A DNA stretch of 64,000 bases from positions 12,909 through 76,908 of the forward strand of contig USDN01000005.1 of NCBI GenBank assembly GCA_900553515.1. Direction: 5' to 3'. A program made the position numbers and the translations under genes. A model generated the notes under the pieces. That model ran no database searches. It was not told where the DNA came from and saw only the letters and a list, made by a program, of their open reading frames with translations. Source of the DNA: an uncultured Blautia sp. Its GTDB lineage: Bacteria; Bacillota; Clostridia; Lachnospirales; Lachnospiraceae. This document shows positions 7,108-16,684 of this stretch, piece by piece (positions within the stretch are counted from its first letter, which is position 1; each line of letters starts with the position of its first letter).

Positions 7108-8862
7108 ATGAAAGTTGTTGTAGGACAAGGCAGCTGTGGTATTGCTACCGGAGCGAAGAAGACCTCTGATGAGTTTCAGCGCATCGTAGCAGAAAAAAAT
7201 CTTACAAATGTCGTGATCGACAAAACAGGATGTATCGGTACCTGTTATCTGGAGCCTATCGTTGATGTATATAACGACGAAGGTGCTCTTGAGGCAAGAT
7301 ATGTCAAATGTACAACAGATAAAGTAGAGCGCATCGTGGAAGAACACCTGATGGGCGGCAAACCGGTAGAAGAATATGTAATCCCGGCTGAGGATGAGGC
7401 TTTCCTCTCCCAGCAGCAGAGAATCGTTCTCCGTAACTGCGGACAGATCAATCCTGAAAAGATCGAAGAGTACATAGCTACCGGCGGTTATGAAGCAGCA
7501 CGCAAAGTTATCACATCCATGACTCCGGATGAAGTAATCGAGGAGATCAAGGTTTCAGGACTTCGCGGACGTGGAGGTGCCGGTTTCCCTACATGGTTCA
7601 AATGGAATGCCATCAAATCCAATAAGGGCGCACAGAAATATATGGTATGTAATGCAGACGAGGGTGACCCGGGTGCGTTCATGGACCGTTCCGTACTTGA
7701 GGGCGATCCACATTCCCTTCTGGAAGGTATGATTATCGGCGGTTTTGCTGCCGGAGCTACAGAAGGAATCATTTACTGCCGTGCCGAGTATCCGCTTGCG
7801 ATTGCACGTCTGGAAATCGCTATGGCACAGGCAAGAGAAAAAGGTTATTTAGGAAAAAATCTGTTTGGAACAGATTTCAACTTTGATATCCGCATCAAAG
7901 CTGGTGCAGGTGCATTCGTATGTGGTGAGGAGACCGCCCTGATCGCTTCTCTGGAAGGTGAAAGAGGTATGCCGCGTCTGAAACCTCCGTTCCCAGCTGC
8001 AAAGGGATACTGGAAGCTTCCGACCAACATCAATAACGTAGAAACCTATGCAAACGTTGCATGGATCATCGCAAACGGCGGTCAGGCATTCGCTGACAGA
8101 GGCGCTGAAAAGTCCAAAGGCTCCAAGGTATTCGCTCTTGCAGGTAAGATCAAGAAGGGCGGTCTTGTAGAGGTTCCTATGGGAATGACTCTGAAAGAGG
8201 TTATTTACAATATCGGCGGCGGAATCAAGAATGATAAAGAATTCAAGGCTGTTCAGATGGGTGGTCCATCCGGCGGATGTATTCCGGCAGAACTGATCGA
8301 TACTCCGGTTACCTATGAAGATATCAATAAAACAGGTGCCATCGTTGGTTCCGGCGGTATGATCGTTATGGATGAGGATACCTGTATGGTAGATATGGCC
8401 CGCTTCTTCCTTGACTTTACTAAGAAAGAATCCTGCGGTAAATGTAACTACTGCCGTATCGGTACCAAGAGAATGCTGGAGATTCTGGAAAGAATCACAA
8501 AAGGCGAGGGCCGTGACGGAGATATCGAGCTTCTGGAAGAACTGGCAGCAAAGATCAAGGACGGCGCTATGTGCGGACTTGGACAGACTGCTCCGAACCC
8601 GGTACTGACTACTCTGAAATACTTCCGCAATGAGTATGAGGATCATATTTACAATCATAAATGTACTGCAAAATCCTGTAAGGCTCTTATTCACTATGAG
8701 ATCACAGAGGACTGCAAGGGCTGTACAGCCTGTGCAAGACACTGCCCGGTAGGAGCGATCAGCGGCGAGAAGAAACAGCAGCATAAGATCGATCCGGCTA
8801 TCTGCATTAAGTGCGGCAAGTGTGAAGAATCCTGTAAATTTGGTGCAGTAAAGAGAGTTTAA
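7108..8862 (+). CDS. stnB: NuoF/HydB-like NADH-binding flavoprotein subunit (StnB-like)
   Basis: A 584-residue HydB-type flavoprotein, expected to hold FMN, bind NAD(H), and be the site of flavin-based electron bifurcation. Domains in order: an N-terminal thioredoxin-like [2Fe-2S] domain (GQGSCGIATGAK, GCIGTCYLEP); the NAD and FMN core with GLRGRGGAGFPTWFKW near residue 153, CNADEGDPGAFMDRS, and AGAGAFVCGEETALI; a [4Fe-4S] site at about 443 (SCGKCNYCRIGTKRM); and a C-terminal two-cluster ferredoxin domain (CKGCTACARHCPVGA from about 536, CIKCGKCEESCKFGA from about 567). The ferredoxin extension separates it from complex I NuoF and fits HydB or StnB. RBS is GGAGGTAGAG; the next gene starts 15 bases on. 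Confidence 0.9.
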   Translation: MKVVVGQGSCGIATGAKKTSDEFQRIVAEKNLTNVVIDKTGCIGTCYLEPIVDVYNDEGALEARYVKCTTDKVERIVEEHLMGGKPVEEYVIPAEDEAFLSQQQRIVLRNCGQINPEKIEEYIATGGYEAARKVITSMTPDEVIEEIKVSGLRGRGGAGFPTWFKWNAIKSNKGAQKYMVCNADEGDPGAFMDRSVLEGDPHSLLEGMIIGGFAAGATEGIIYCRAEYPLAIARLEIAMAQAREKGYLGKNLFGTDFNFDIRIKAGAGAFVCGEETALIASLEGERGMPRLKPPFPAAKGYWKLPTNINNVETYANVAWIIANGGQAFADRGAEKSKGSKVFALAGKIKKGGLVEVPMGMTLKEVIYNIGGGIKNDKEFKAVQMGGPSGGCIPAELIDTPVTYEDINKTGAIVGSGGMIVMDEDTCMVDMARFFLDFTKKESCGKCNYCRIGTKRMLEILERITKGEGRDGDIELLEELAAKIKDGAMCGLGQTAPNPVLTTLKYFRNEYEDHIYNHKCTAKSCKALIHYEITEDCKGCTACARHCPVGAISGEKKQQHKIDPAICIKCGKCEESCKFGAVKRV

Positions 8863-8877
8863 TAGGAGGTATAGACT

Positions 8878-11800
8878 GTGAATAAATACAGATTAAATAT
8901 CGACGGAAAAGAGGTCTACGGACTTCCCGGACAGACCATTCTTGATGTCTGCAAAGAGAACGATATTTTTATCCCTACTCTTTGCTATGATGAAAGAACT
9001 GAAATCTACGGTGCATGTGGTCTTTGTATGGTAGAAATGGAAGGCAATCCGAAGCTTTGGAAAGCCTGTGCAACAGAGATTGCACCGAATATGATCATCC
9101 ATACCAATACACCACGCGTTATTGAATCCAGAAAAACAAACCTGGAGCTTCTTCTTTCCAACCACAAAGGCGACTGCCGTCCGCCATGTATGCTTGCCTG
9201 TCCGGCAGGAACAGACTGCCAGGGATATGTAGGTCTGATTGCAAACGGCCAGTATGAAGAAGCAATTAAACTGATCAGAGACAACATTCCGCTTCCGGGC
9301 GCAATCGGACGTGTCTGTCCTCATCCATGTGAGACAGCCTGCCGTCGCGGTCTGGTAGACGAGCCGATCGCTATCGCAAATCTGAAGAGATTTGCAGCAG
9401 ATACAGACGAATTCGGCGAAGATCCATTTGTTCCGGAGTGCGAGCCGGATACAGGTAAGAATGTTGCCATCATCGGTGGTGGTCCTTACGGTATCTCCAT
9501 GGCATATTTCCTTCGTCAGCTTGGTCATGACATTACTATTTACGAGGCAATGCCGAAACTTGGCGGTATGCTTCGCTATGGTATTCCGGAGTATCGTCTT
9601 CCGAAAGAAGTTCTGGATGAAGAGATTGCAGTTCTTGAAAAAATGGGCGTGACCATGGTCACAAACACCAAGATCGGCGAGGATATTTCCTTTGAAACTA
9701 TCCGCAGAGATTATGACGCTGTCTGTGTAGGTATTGGTGCATGGGTATCCACCGGTGTCCGCTGTAAAGGCGAGGATGCAGAAGGTGTGATCGGTGGTAT
9801 TGATTTCCTTCGTAAGGTTGTCCGCAATGAAGACATTGACCTTGGCAAAAACGTTGCTATCGTCGGCGGCGGCAACACAGCTATGGATGCCTGCCGTACA
9901 GCAGTACGTCTTGGCGCTGACAAGGTTTATAATATTTACAGAAGAACAAAAGACGAGATGCCTGCAGATATGATTGAAATCGAAGAGGCAGAGGAAGAGG
10001 GCGTAATCTTCCTGAATCTGACAAATCCTCTTGAGATCATCTCTGACGAAAACGGACATTGCCGTCAGATGGTACTTCAGGTTATGGAGCTTGGTGAGCC
10101 GGATGCTTCCGGTCGTCGCGCACCGGTTCCGGTAGAAGGCAAGACAGAGACTATCGACGTAGATACTGTCATCCTGGCTATCGGACAGAGAGTAAATGCA
10201 GAAGGAATGGAAGGCGTTGAGCTTACAAGAAAAGGCGGCCTTGTATACGATAAGGATACCTACATGACAGCGCTTCCTGGCGTATTTGCCGGCGGTGACT
10301 GTGGTAATGACAAGATCTCCATCGCAGTTGAGTCTATCGGTGATGCAAAGAAGAGCTATCTGATCGTAGACGCTTATCTCCGTGGAGAAGAGATCAAATA
10401 CGAGCCAAACTATTATGTAACCAAAAAGGACGTAACTCCGGCTACATTTGAAGACCGTGAGAGAATGTGCCGTCCGACTATGGAACAGCTGAATGCAGAA
10501 GAAAGAAAAGACAACTTTACAGAGGTTGTATTCGGATATGACGAAGAGCAGGCAGTTGAGGAAGCTCACCGTTGTCTGGAGTGCGGATGTAAGGATTACT
10601 TTGAATGTAAACTTATTTCCTACGCAAACATGTACAATGTAGATCCAGACCGCCTGGCAGGTGACATTAATGAAGTGGAATTCCATGATGAGCATCCGTT
10701 CATCCTGAGGGATCCAAATAAATGTATCCTCTGCGGGCTTTGTGTACGTGCCTGTGACGAGGTGATGGGCGTAGGCGCTCTCGGCCTTGTGAAACGTGGA
10801 TTTGACACAGTTGTTATGCCGGCACTTGAGCAGCCGCTTTCTGAAACAGGATGTATCTCCTGCGGTCAGTGTGTAAGTGTTTGTCCGACAGGTGCTCTTC
10901 AGGAGAACCTGACTCTGGAAAAATCTGTTCCGCTTGATACAGATGTTACAGATACTACCTGTGCATACTGTTCTGTAGGATGCTCCATGCATCTGGAAAC
11001 CTATGGCGACATGCTTGTAAAAGCTGTACCGGACAGAGAAGGCGCTGTGAATAAGGGACTTCTCTGCGGAAGAGGTAAATTCGGCTTTGACTGCTCCGTA
11101 ATGGAAGGCAAGATTCTTGAACCAATGGCAAGAAAAGACGGAGAACTTACTGAGGTAGATTATCATGAGGCATTTGTCCTTACTACTAAGAAAGCAGAGG
11201 CTCTTGCAGCTAAATATGGCAGAAATGCAGTAGCAGTAGCAATCTCTGACAGATACACAAATGAAGAAGCATATGTGATCAAGAAATTTGCAGATTCTAT
11301 CGGCGCTAAAACACTTTGCTTCAACAACAGAGAAAACGGACTTGAGAAGGTTCTTGGCGTAAACGCTACACCAAATACCATCAATGAGCTTCTTTCTGCA
11401 GAAGTGATCCTCTGTGCAGGATTTATTGCAAAGGAAAACCAGGTGATCCGTCTGAAACTGAAACAGGCAGCTAAGAACGGTGCAAAAGTTATCCTTGTAA
11501 ATCCGGAAGGATATGCACAGGATCATATGAGCTTCGTTTATAAGACTGTTGAAACAGACAACAGCCTTGGATTCTTCAAGGGCGTTGCAAAAGCACTGAC
11601 AGATATGGGCAAGGGCACAGCTGTAGAAGGCTTTGACGCATTCAGGGCTTCTGTAGACAATACTTCCGTATCCGAAGATGCAAAAGAGATCGCTGAACTG
11701 TATGCAAATGCAAAGAAGGCAATGATCGTATTCCAGCAGAATGTTGTAACTACTGAAGCAGCAGCACTTCTTGGTGACATCGCAGTTGTTTCCGGTCATA

Positions 11801-12378
11801 TCGGAAAAGCCCGTGATGGTATCCTCATGCTGAAAGCAAAGAACAACAGCCAGGGTCTGGTTGACCTGGGCGTTACTGCAGGTGCAGAAGCAATGGAAGG
11901 CGTAAAAGCACTTCTGGTATTTGGCGAGGATCCGGATCCGGCACTTCTCAAAGAGCTGGTATTCCTGATGGTTTGCGATACTCATATGACTGAATCTGCA
12001 AAATTTGCTGACGTTGTGATCCCTGGAACAGGATTTGCTTCTACTTACGGTACTTTCACCAACACAGAGCGCAGACTCCAGGTTGTTGAGCAGGCTATCG
12101 AAGAAGACGTGGTATTCTCCAACTGGGAAGTTGCAGCAGAGCTGGCTCATGTATATGAAGTGGAAATGCCGTTTGATGATATCGAAGATATCTCTGATGA
12201 AATGAACGATAAACTTCCTGTTTACCGTTATGCAGAAATGGGCGAGATCTACGGCGGAGTTCTTGCATGTGAAAATGCAAAACTGGTTGCAGTAGAGGAT
12301 GCATCATTTGTTGCACCGCTTCGTTCTACAGATCATCTCATGAACATGATCGATGCAAGATTACCTCACGCAAACTAA
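8878..12378 (+). CDS. stnC: NuoG-GltD fusion, NADP(H)-binding subunit of Stn-type transhydrogenase
   Basis: A 1166-residue multi-domain oxidoreductase. In order: a plant-type [2Fe-2S] domain (Cys36, 47, 50, 64); a cysteine-rich linker with NHKGDCRPPCMLACPAG; a GltD/NfnB-like domain with an FAD dinucleotide fold at about 195 (GGGPYGISMAYFL), an NADPH-type fold at about 326 (VGGGNTAMDACRTAVRLG) and the closing motif GVFAGGDC; further clusters at about 565, 616 (CILCGLCVRAC) and 659 (CISCGQCVSVCPTGA); then from about 694 a NuoG-like molybdopterin-oxidoreductase fold with its [4Fe-4S] site (CAYCSVGCSMH, GLLCGRG). I see no Sec or Cys at the usual catalytic position, so it is probably not a formate dehydrogenase. 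It begins with GTG after AGGAGG. Predicted net role: exchange of electrons among NADH, ferredoxin and NADPH. Confidence 0.85.
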   Translation: MNKYRLNIDGKEVYGLPGQTILDVCKENDIFIPTLCYDERTEIYGACGLCMVEMEGNPKLWKACATEIAPNMIIHTNTPRVIESRKTNLELLLSNHKGDCRPPCMLACPAGTDCQGYVGLIANGQYEEAIKLIRDNIPLPGAIGRVCPHPCETACRRGLVDEPIAIANLKRFAADTDEFGEDPFVPECEPDTGKNVAIIGGGPYGISMAYFLRQLGHDITIYEAMPKLGGMLRYGIPEYRLPKEVLDEEIAVLEKMGVTMVTNTKIGEDISFETIRRDYDAVCVGIGAWVSTGVRCKGEDAEGVIGGIDFLRKVVRNEDIDLGKNVAIVGGGNTAMDACRTAVRLGADKVYNIYRRTKDEMPADMIEIEEAEEEGVIFLNLTNPLEIISDENGHCRQMVLQVMELGEPDASGRRAPVPVEGKTETIDVDTVILAIGQRVNAEGMEGVELTRKGGLVYDKDTYMTALPGVFAGGDCGNDKISIAVESIGDAKKSYLIVDAYLRGEEIKYEPNYYVTKKDVTPATFEDRERMCRPTMEQLNAEERKDNFTEVVFGYDEEQAVEEAHRCLECGCKDYFECKLISYANMYNVDPDRLAGDINEVEFHDEHPFILRDPNKCILCGLCVRACDEVMGVGALGLVKRGFDTVVMPALEQPLSETGCISCGQCVSVCPTGALQENLTLEKSVPLDTDVTDTTCAYCSVGCSMHLETYGDMLVKAVPDREGAVNKGLLCGRGKFGFDCSVMEGKILEPMARKDGELTEVDYHEAFVLTTKKAEALAAKYGRNAVAVAISDRYTNEEAYVIKKFADSIGAKTLCFNNRENGLEKVLGVNATPNTINELLSAEVILCAGFIAKENQVIRLKLKQAAKNGAKVILVNPEGYAQDHMSFVYKTVETDNSLGFFKGVAKALTDMGKGTAVEGFDAFRASVDNTSVSEDAKEIAELYANAKKAMIVFQQNVVTTEAAALLGDIAVVSGHIGKARDGILMLKAKNNSQGLVDLGVTAGAEAMEGVKALLVFGEDPDPALLKELVFLMVCDTHMTESAKFADVVIPGTGFASTYGTFTNTERRLQVVEQAIEEDVVFSNWEVAAELAHVYEVEMPFDDIEDISDEMNDKLPVYRYAEMGEIYGGVLACENAKLVAVEDASFVAPLRSTDHLMNMIDARLPHAN

Positions 12379-12392
12379 ATAACATCAGAATT

Positions 12393-12420
12393 AAGAGGCC
12401 GGATTTTCCGGTCTCTTTTT
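12393..12420 (+). terminator. intrinsic terminator of the Stn-like operon
   Basis: A 10-bp hairpin, AAGAGGCCGG paired with CCGGTCTCTT around a 5-base loop, ends in a run of T residues about 15 bases after the stop codon. Confidence 0.92.
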
Positions 12421-12453
12421 ATCGCTCACATGTTCGATTTTTTGTGTGTTCTC

Positions 12454-12482
12454 TTGTAACTTACCTGGAAATATGATATACT
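12454..12482 (+). promoter_or_regulatory. promoter upstream of uppP
   Basis: TTGTAA (12454-12459), a 17-base spacer, and TATACT (12477-12482) preceded by TGA form an extended -10 promoter. Confidence 0.7.
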
Positions 12483-12547
12483 TGTTTCGTTCAGTGAGCA
12501 GTTTTCACTGAAATGATGGAAAACCGACGAAAGAAAAGGATAAAATT

Positions 12548-13426
12548 ATGACGGTATTGTATATAGTATTACTGGCAGTGATACAGGGGATACTGGAGTT
12601 TCTTCCAGTAAGCAGTTTCGGCCATCTCTGCATAATTCAGGATCTTCTGGGAATGGAAAGAGGGCCAGGACTTCTTCTGGAAACCATGCTCCACTTTGGT
12701 ACACTTGCCGCTGTGATCCTGACCTTCCGGAAAGACATTATCCGTATTGGTCTGGAAACATTAGATATGCTCAGCGACCTGGTGGGCAATCTGTCTCTTT
12801 ATATTCATAATCGCAGGACCGGAGACAAACTTCGCTATGCCAGGATCATCAGCAGCACTTATAAGAAATTTGCGCTTTTAATCTGGGTGTCCATGATCCC
12901 CACGGTTTTTCTGGGCTATACTGCCCGCAGATTGGCGGCGCTTGCTTCTCAATCGAAGCTGATCCCCGGAGCAGGGATCCTGATCACAGGGATCCTTCTT
13001 CTTGTGGTGGATTTCAGCCGGCTTGGAGGCCACAAGGCTGCCCGGGACGCTGAATTCGGAAATGCCATGTGGATCGGTATCTGTCAGGGGCTTTCTGTGT
13101 TTCCAGGACTTTCCAGAAGTGGTCTTACTATCAGTGCGGGATTGATGAGCGGATTTACCCGCAGCTTTGCAGTGAAATATTCCTATATTCTTTCAGTGCC
13201 GGCTATTATCGGCGCACTTTGTATGGAATTAGGGCAGTTTGGCTCTGCAGATATGACGATAGGACTTGGGTTTACCTATGTGCTTGGGATGATTGTTTCT
13301 GCTGTTGTAGGCTATTTTACCTGCAGGACTTTACTCAGACTGGTAAACAGGATACAGTTTCGCTATTTTGCGTATTACTGTTTTATCGTTGGATTTGCAG
13401 TGCTGGTAGGAAATTATATGTTATAA
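12548..13426 (+). CDS. uppP: undecaprenyl-diphosphatase
   Basis: A polytopic membrane enzyme that dephosphorylates undecaprenyl diphosphate to recycle the lipid carrier for cell-wall synthesis, also linked to bacitracin tolerance. It is 292 residues long with many hydrophobic helices. The BacA/UppP signatures are present: EFLPVSSFGHL near residue 17, ETMLHFGTLAAVILTF, and the second active-site segment GLSVFPGLSRSGLTISAGL. Its own promoter lies upstream and ftsK starts 20 bases after its stop. Confidence 0.93.
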   Translation: MTVLYIVLLAVIQGILEFLPVSSFGHLCIIQDLLGMERGPGLLLETMLHFGTLAAVILTFRKDIIRIGLETLDMLSDLVGNLSLYIHNRRTGDKLRYARIISSTYKKFALLIWVSMIPTVFLGYTARRLAALASQSKLIPGAGILITGILLLVVDFSRLGGHKAARDAEFGNAMWIGICQGLSVFPGLSRSGLTISAGLMSGFTRSFAVKYSYILSVPAIIGALCMELGQFGSADMTIGLGFTYVLGMIVSAVVGYFTCRTLLRLVNRIQFRYFAYYCFIVGFAVLVGNYML

Positions 13427-13446
13427 AGTAGGAGGGATGCCTGAAT

Positions 13447-16128
13447 ATGGCAGCAGCAAAAAATCAGACAGGAAAAAAAGGAACCACAAAAACAACTAGA
13501 AAAACTACAGCCAGAAAAAAAAGCACTTCCAGGAAACAGGGAGTTACCAGTGGATTCCAGACAGAGATCATTCTTCTGATCATTTTGGCTGCATCCATGA
13601 TCCTGGTACTCAGTAACCTTGGATTCGGGGGAACGGTAGGAGAGCAGATCAGTATGGTCTGCTTTGGTATCATGGGACTCCCTGCCTATATTTTTCCCAT
13701 ATTCCTTTTTGTAGGAGCCGCTTTTTTTATGTCAAACAGACGCAATCGGCTCGCTTATAAAAAACTTTTGGCAGCTCTTGTATTTTTTATCTTTGTATGT
13801 GGATTTGTTCAGCTTCTTACAGAAGGCTATATCCAGAGTACTACGATTTCTGACTATTACCACCTCTGTGCAGAATATCATACCGGAGGAGGTGTCATAG
13901 GAGGTGCGATCTGCATGTCAACAACCCAGGCTTTTGGAGTGGCCGGAGGGTATATTATTATTGTAGCAGTCATGCTGATCTCCCTGATCCTTATTACTCA
14001 GAAATCCTTTTTTGATTTTATTTTTAAAATATGGGACAAAATTCTCAGTCTTGTAAAAGGCGGACATGAGATTTATATGGAAGGTCAGCCGGAGCGTGAT
14101 CTGAAAAAAGAGATCCGGGAGCAGGAACGTCGTCAGAAAAGAGAACTTCGTCAGGCAGAAAGGATCCGTCGTTTAGAGGAAACTCTGGAAGCAGAAAAAA
14201 AAGCAGCTCAGGCTCTGGAAGCAGAAAATGAAGTGGCGGCCGCCAGACGATCTGTGCAGACCAGATTACAGGAAGAAACACATGGATTTCTGGAGGGCAC
14301 CAAACTGGAAGCCCCCAGACCAGCAGCTACAGAATCCGCAGCAGATTTTGCCCCAGATCCGGAAGCTCCTGCTTCTGATGATGATCTCATAGTAGGCGCA
14401 ATGGAAACCGGAAAAGGGCAGCTGGAATTTCAGATCCACAGATCAGAGCCTGCTGTAGAAGAACCCGCAGCGCCGGATCTTTTTGAGGATCTTTCTCCCT
14501 CAGAGTCTCTGGACTTTGACAGTTCAGAAACGGTTCCCCAGGAATCCGAGACAGTTCCTGAACCACCTCAGTCGCACAAAAATCCAAAATCTTCCAAGGA
14601 GGAGATCGAAAGCGGGATTCAGAATATCCAAAAAGAAATTTCCACAAAAGCTGCTGAAGTAAAAAAAGAATATCACTATCCGCCTTTGAAGCTTTTGAAG
14701 CGTGGAAGCGGCAAATCTCAGGGAGATTCCGATGCTCATCTTCGCAAAACAGCGCAGAAGCTTCAGGAAACACTTCATAATTTTGGTGTAAATGTAACTG
14801 TTACAAATGTAAGCTGCGGACCGACTGTTACCAGATACGAACTGCAGCCGGAAATGGGAGTAAAAGTCAGCCGTATCGTAGGTCTTGCAGATGATATCAA
14901 ACTGAATCTTGCCACACCGGATATCCGTATTGAGGCACCTATCCCGGGTAAAGCCGCTGTGGGAATTGAAGTTCCGAATAAAGAGAATCAGGCAGTTATG
15001 TTAAGGGAAATCCTTCAGTCTCAGGAATTTCAGGGGGCAAAATCCACCCTGTCTTTTGCGGTAGGCAAGGATATTGCAGGAAAACCAGTTGTAACAGATA
15101 TTGCCAAGATGCCGCATCTTCTGATCGCGGGAGCTACCGGCTCCGGTAAGTCTGTCTGCATTAATACGTTGATCGTCAGTATCTTGTATAAAGCGTCACC
15201 GGATGATGTGAAGCTGATCATGATCGATCCGAAGGTAGTTGAGTTAAGTGTATATAATGGGATCCCCCATCTTTTTATCCCTGTAGTCACTGATCCGAAA
15301 AAGGCAGCCGGAGCTTTAAACTGGGCCGTCACGGAGATGATGAACCGATACAATACCTTTGCGGAATTTAATGTACGTAATCTGGAAGAGTATAATCGTA
15401 AAGTAGAAAATATGAGAATACCGGAAGGTGAGACTTCTCCGGAAAAAATGCCTCAGATTGTGATCATAGTCGACGAGCTTGCTGATCTTATGATGGTGGC
15501 TCCGGGCGAAGTGGAAGATGCCATCTGCCGTCTGGCACAGCTTGCCCGTGCAGCAGGGATCCATCTGATCATTGCAACCCAGAGACCTTCTGTAAATGTT
15601 ATTACCGGCCTTATCAAGGCAAATATGCCTTCCAGGATAGCATTTTCCGTATCCTCTGGTGTGGATTCCAGAACTATCCTGGATATGAATGGAGCAGAAA
15701 AACTTCTTGGAAAAGGAGACATGTTGTTCTACCCTCAGGGATATCAAAAGCCTGTACGGCTTCAGGGAGCCTTTGTTTCTGATGGAGAAGTCAGCAGCAT
15801 CGTAGAGTTTCTTTCCAGCAAAAACCCGACAGTGGAATATGATGCGCAGATCGAACAGCAGGTTAATACAGTAAGTATTACAGGAGCAGGTTCCGGTAAT
15901 GAAGAAAAAGACGTCTATTTTGAAGAGGCAGGTAAATTTATCATTGATAAAGAAAAAGCTTCTATTGGCATGCTTCAGCGAATGTTTAAGATCGGATTTA
16001 ACAGAGCAGCCCGTATCATGGATCAGCTTTGTGATGCCGGGGTCGTTGGCCCGGAAGAGGGCACAAAACCCAGAAAGGTTCTGATGTCTATGGAGGAATT
16101 CCAGAATTATATTGAGGAAAGCCTTTAA
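13447..16128 (+). CDS. ftsK: FtsK/SpoIIIE-family DNA translocase
   Basis: An 893-residue DNA pump that moves chromosome DNA across the division or sporulation septum. Order: a Lys/Arg-rich N-terminus; about four membrane segments within residues 38-195; a long charged coiled-coil and acidic Pro/Glu-rich linker (about 205-400); the alpha and beta motor domains with Walker A GATGSGKS at about 562 and Walker B IVIIVDELADLMM; and a C-terminal gamma winged-helix domain (from about 820, including IGFNRAARIMDQL and GTKPRKVL) for DNA orientation. It lies 20 bases after uppP and 30 bases before rlmH. Whether it serves division, sporulation or both cannot be told here. Confidence 0.96.
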   Translation: MAAAKNQTGKKGTTKTTRKTTARKKSTSRKQGVTSGFQTEIILLIILAASMILVLSNLGFGGTVGEQISMVCFGIMGLPAYIFPIFLFVGAAFFMSNRRNRLAYKKLLAALVFFIFVCGFVQLLTEGYIQSTTISDYYHLCAEYHTGGGVIGGAICMSTTQAFGVAGGYIIIVAVMLISLILITQKSFFDFIFKIWDKILSLVKGGHEIYMEGQPERDLKKEIREQERRQKRELRQAERIRRLEETLEAEKKAAQALEAENEVAAARRSVQTRLQEETHGFLEGTKLEAPRPAATESAADFAPDPEAPASDDDLIVGAMETGKGQLEFQIHRSEPAVEEPAAPDLFEDLSPSESLDFDSSETVPQESETVPEPPQSHKNPKSSKEEIESGIQNIQKEISTKAAEVKKEYHYPPLKLLKRGSGKSQGDSDAHLRKTAQKLQETLHNFGVNVTVTNVSCGPTVTRYELQPEMGVKVSRIVGLADDIKLNLATPDIRIEAPIPGKAAVGIEVPNKENQAVMLREILQSQEFQGAKSTLSFAVGKDIAGKPVVTDIAKMPHLLIAGATGSGKSVCINTLIVSILYKASPDDVKLIMIDPKVVELSVYNGIPHLFIPVVTDPKKAAGALNWAVTEMMNRYNTFAEFNVRNLEEYNRKVENMRIPEGETSPEKMPQIVIIVDELADLMMVAPGEVEDAICRLAQLARAAGIHLIIATQRPSVNVITGLIKANMPSRIAFSVSSGVDSRTILDMNGAEKLLGKGDMLFYPQGYQKPVRLQGAFVSDGEVSSIVEFLSSKNPTVEYDAQIEQQVNTVSITGAGSGNEEKDVYFEEAGKFIIDKEKASIGMLQRMFKIGFNRAARIMDQLCDAGVVGPEEGTKPRKVLMSMEEFQNYIEESL

Positions 16129-16158
16129 TTAAATAAAAAGGAGAAAATTTCAAATAAA

Positions 16159-16638
16159 ATGGAAATCCGTATTTTATCAGTTGGAAAAATAAAAGAAAAG
16201 TATCTTACTGCAGGTATCCAGGAATATGCCAAACGTCTGAGCAGATATTGTAAGCTGACATTTTGTCAGGTAAACGATGAAAAAACTCCTGACAAGGCAT
16301 CCGATGCACTGAACGAACAAATAAAAAATACAGAAGGGGAGCGACTGATGAAACATATCCGGGATCAGGACTATGTGATAGCTCTTGCTCTGGACGGAAA
16401 GATGCTGGACTCTGTTGAGTTATCTGAAAAGCTGGGACAATTGGGACTGCAGGGAAAAAGTACCATCGACTTTGTTATCGGCGGCTCTCTGGGGCTTAGT
16501 GACCAGGTTCTGAAACGTGCAGATTTTAAGCTTTGTTTTTCCAGGATGACGTTTCCTCATCAGCTGATGCAGATGATACTTCTGGAACAGATTTACAGAG
16601 GATACCGGATACTGAATAATGAACCCTACCATAAATAA
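16159..16638 (+). CDS. rlmH: 23S rRNA (pseudouridine1915-N3)-methyltransferase
   Basis: A 159-residue SPOUT-class methyltransferase, the usual length for RlmH (formerly YbeA), which methylates pseudouridine 1915 of 23S rRNA. The N-terminus MEIRILSVGKIKEKYL is typical. SAM-binding and dimer elements are visible as DFVIGGSLGLSDQVL, LCFSRMTFPHQLMQMILLEQIYRGYRI and the terminal NEPYHK. The ribosome binding site AAAAGGAG lies somewhat far upstream. Confidence 0.95.
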   Translation: MEIRILSVGKIKEKYLTAGIQEYAKRLSRYCKLTFCQVNDEKTPDKASDALNEQIKNTEGERLMKHIRDQDYVIALALDGKMLDSVELSEKLGQLGLQGKSTIDFVIGGSLGLSDQVLKRADFKLCFSRMTFPHQLMQMILLEQIYRGYRILNNEPYHK

Positions 16639-16684
16639 ACACCTGTATCATTACGGCAGGATAAAATCATAAGGAGGATATGAT

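Noticed and set aside
8893..12150. Very long open frame on the minus strand opposite the NuoG-GltD fusion gene
   Set aside because: The plus strand has an unbroken chain of recognisable cofactor motifs with a ribosome binding site. The minus-strand frame is cysteine-rich nonsense arising from codon bias and matches no family.
6584..12378. Annotation as [FeFe] hydrogenase or formate dehydrogenase operon
   Set aside because: No H-cluster motif or formate dehydrogenase catalytic Sec/Cys is visible, and the GltD-type NADPH domain fused to the NuoG-like domain points to a transhydrogenase.
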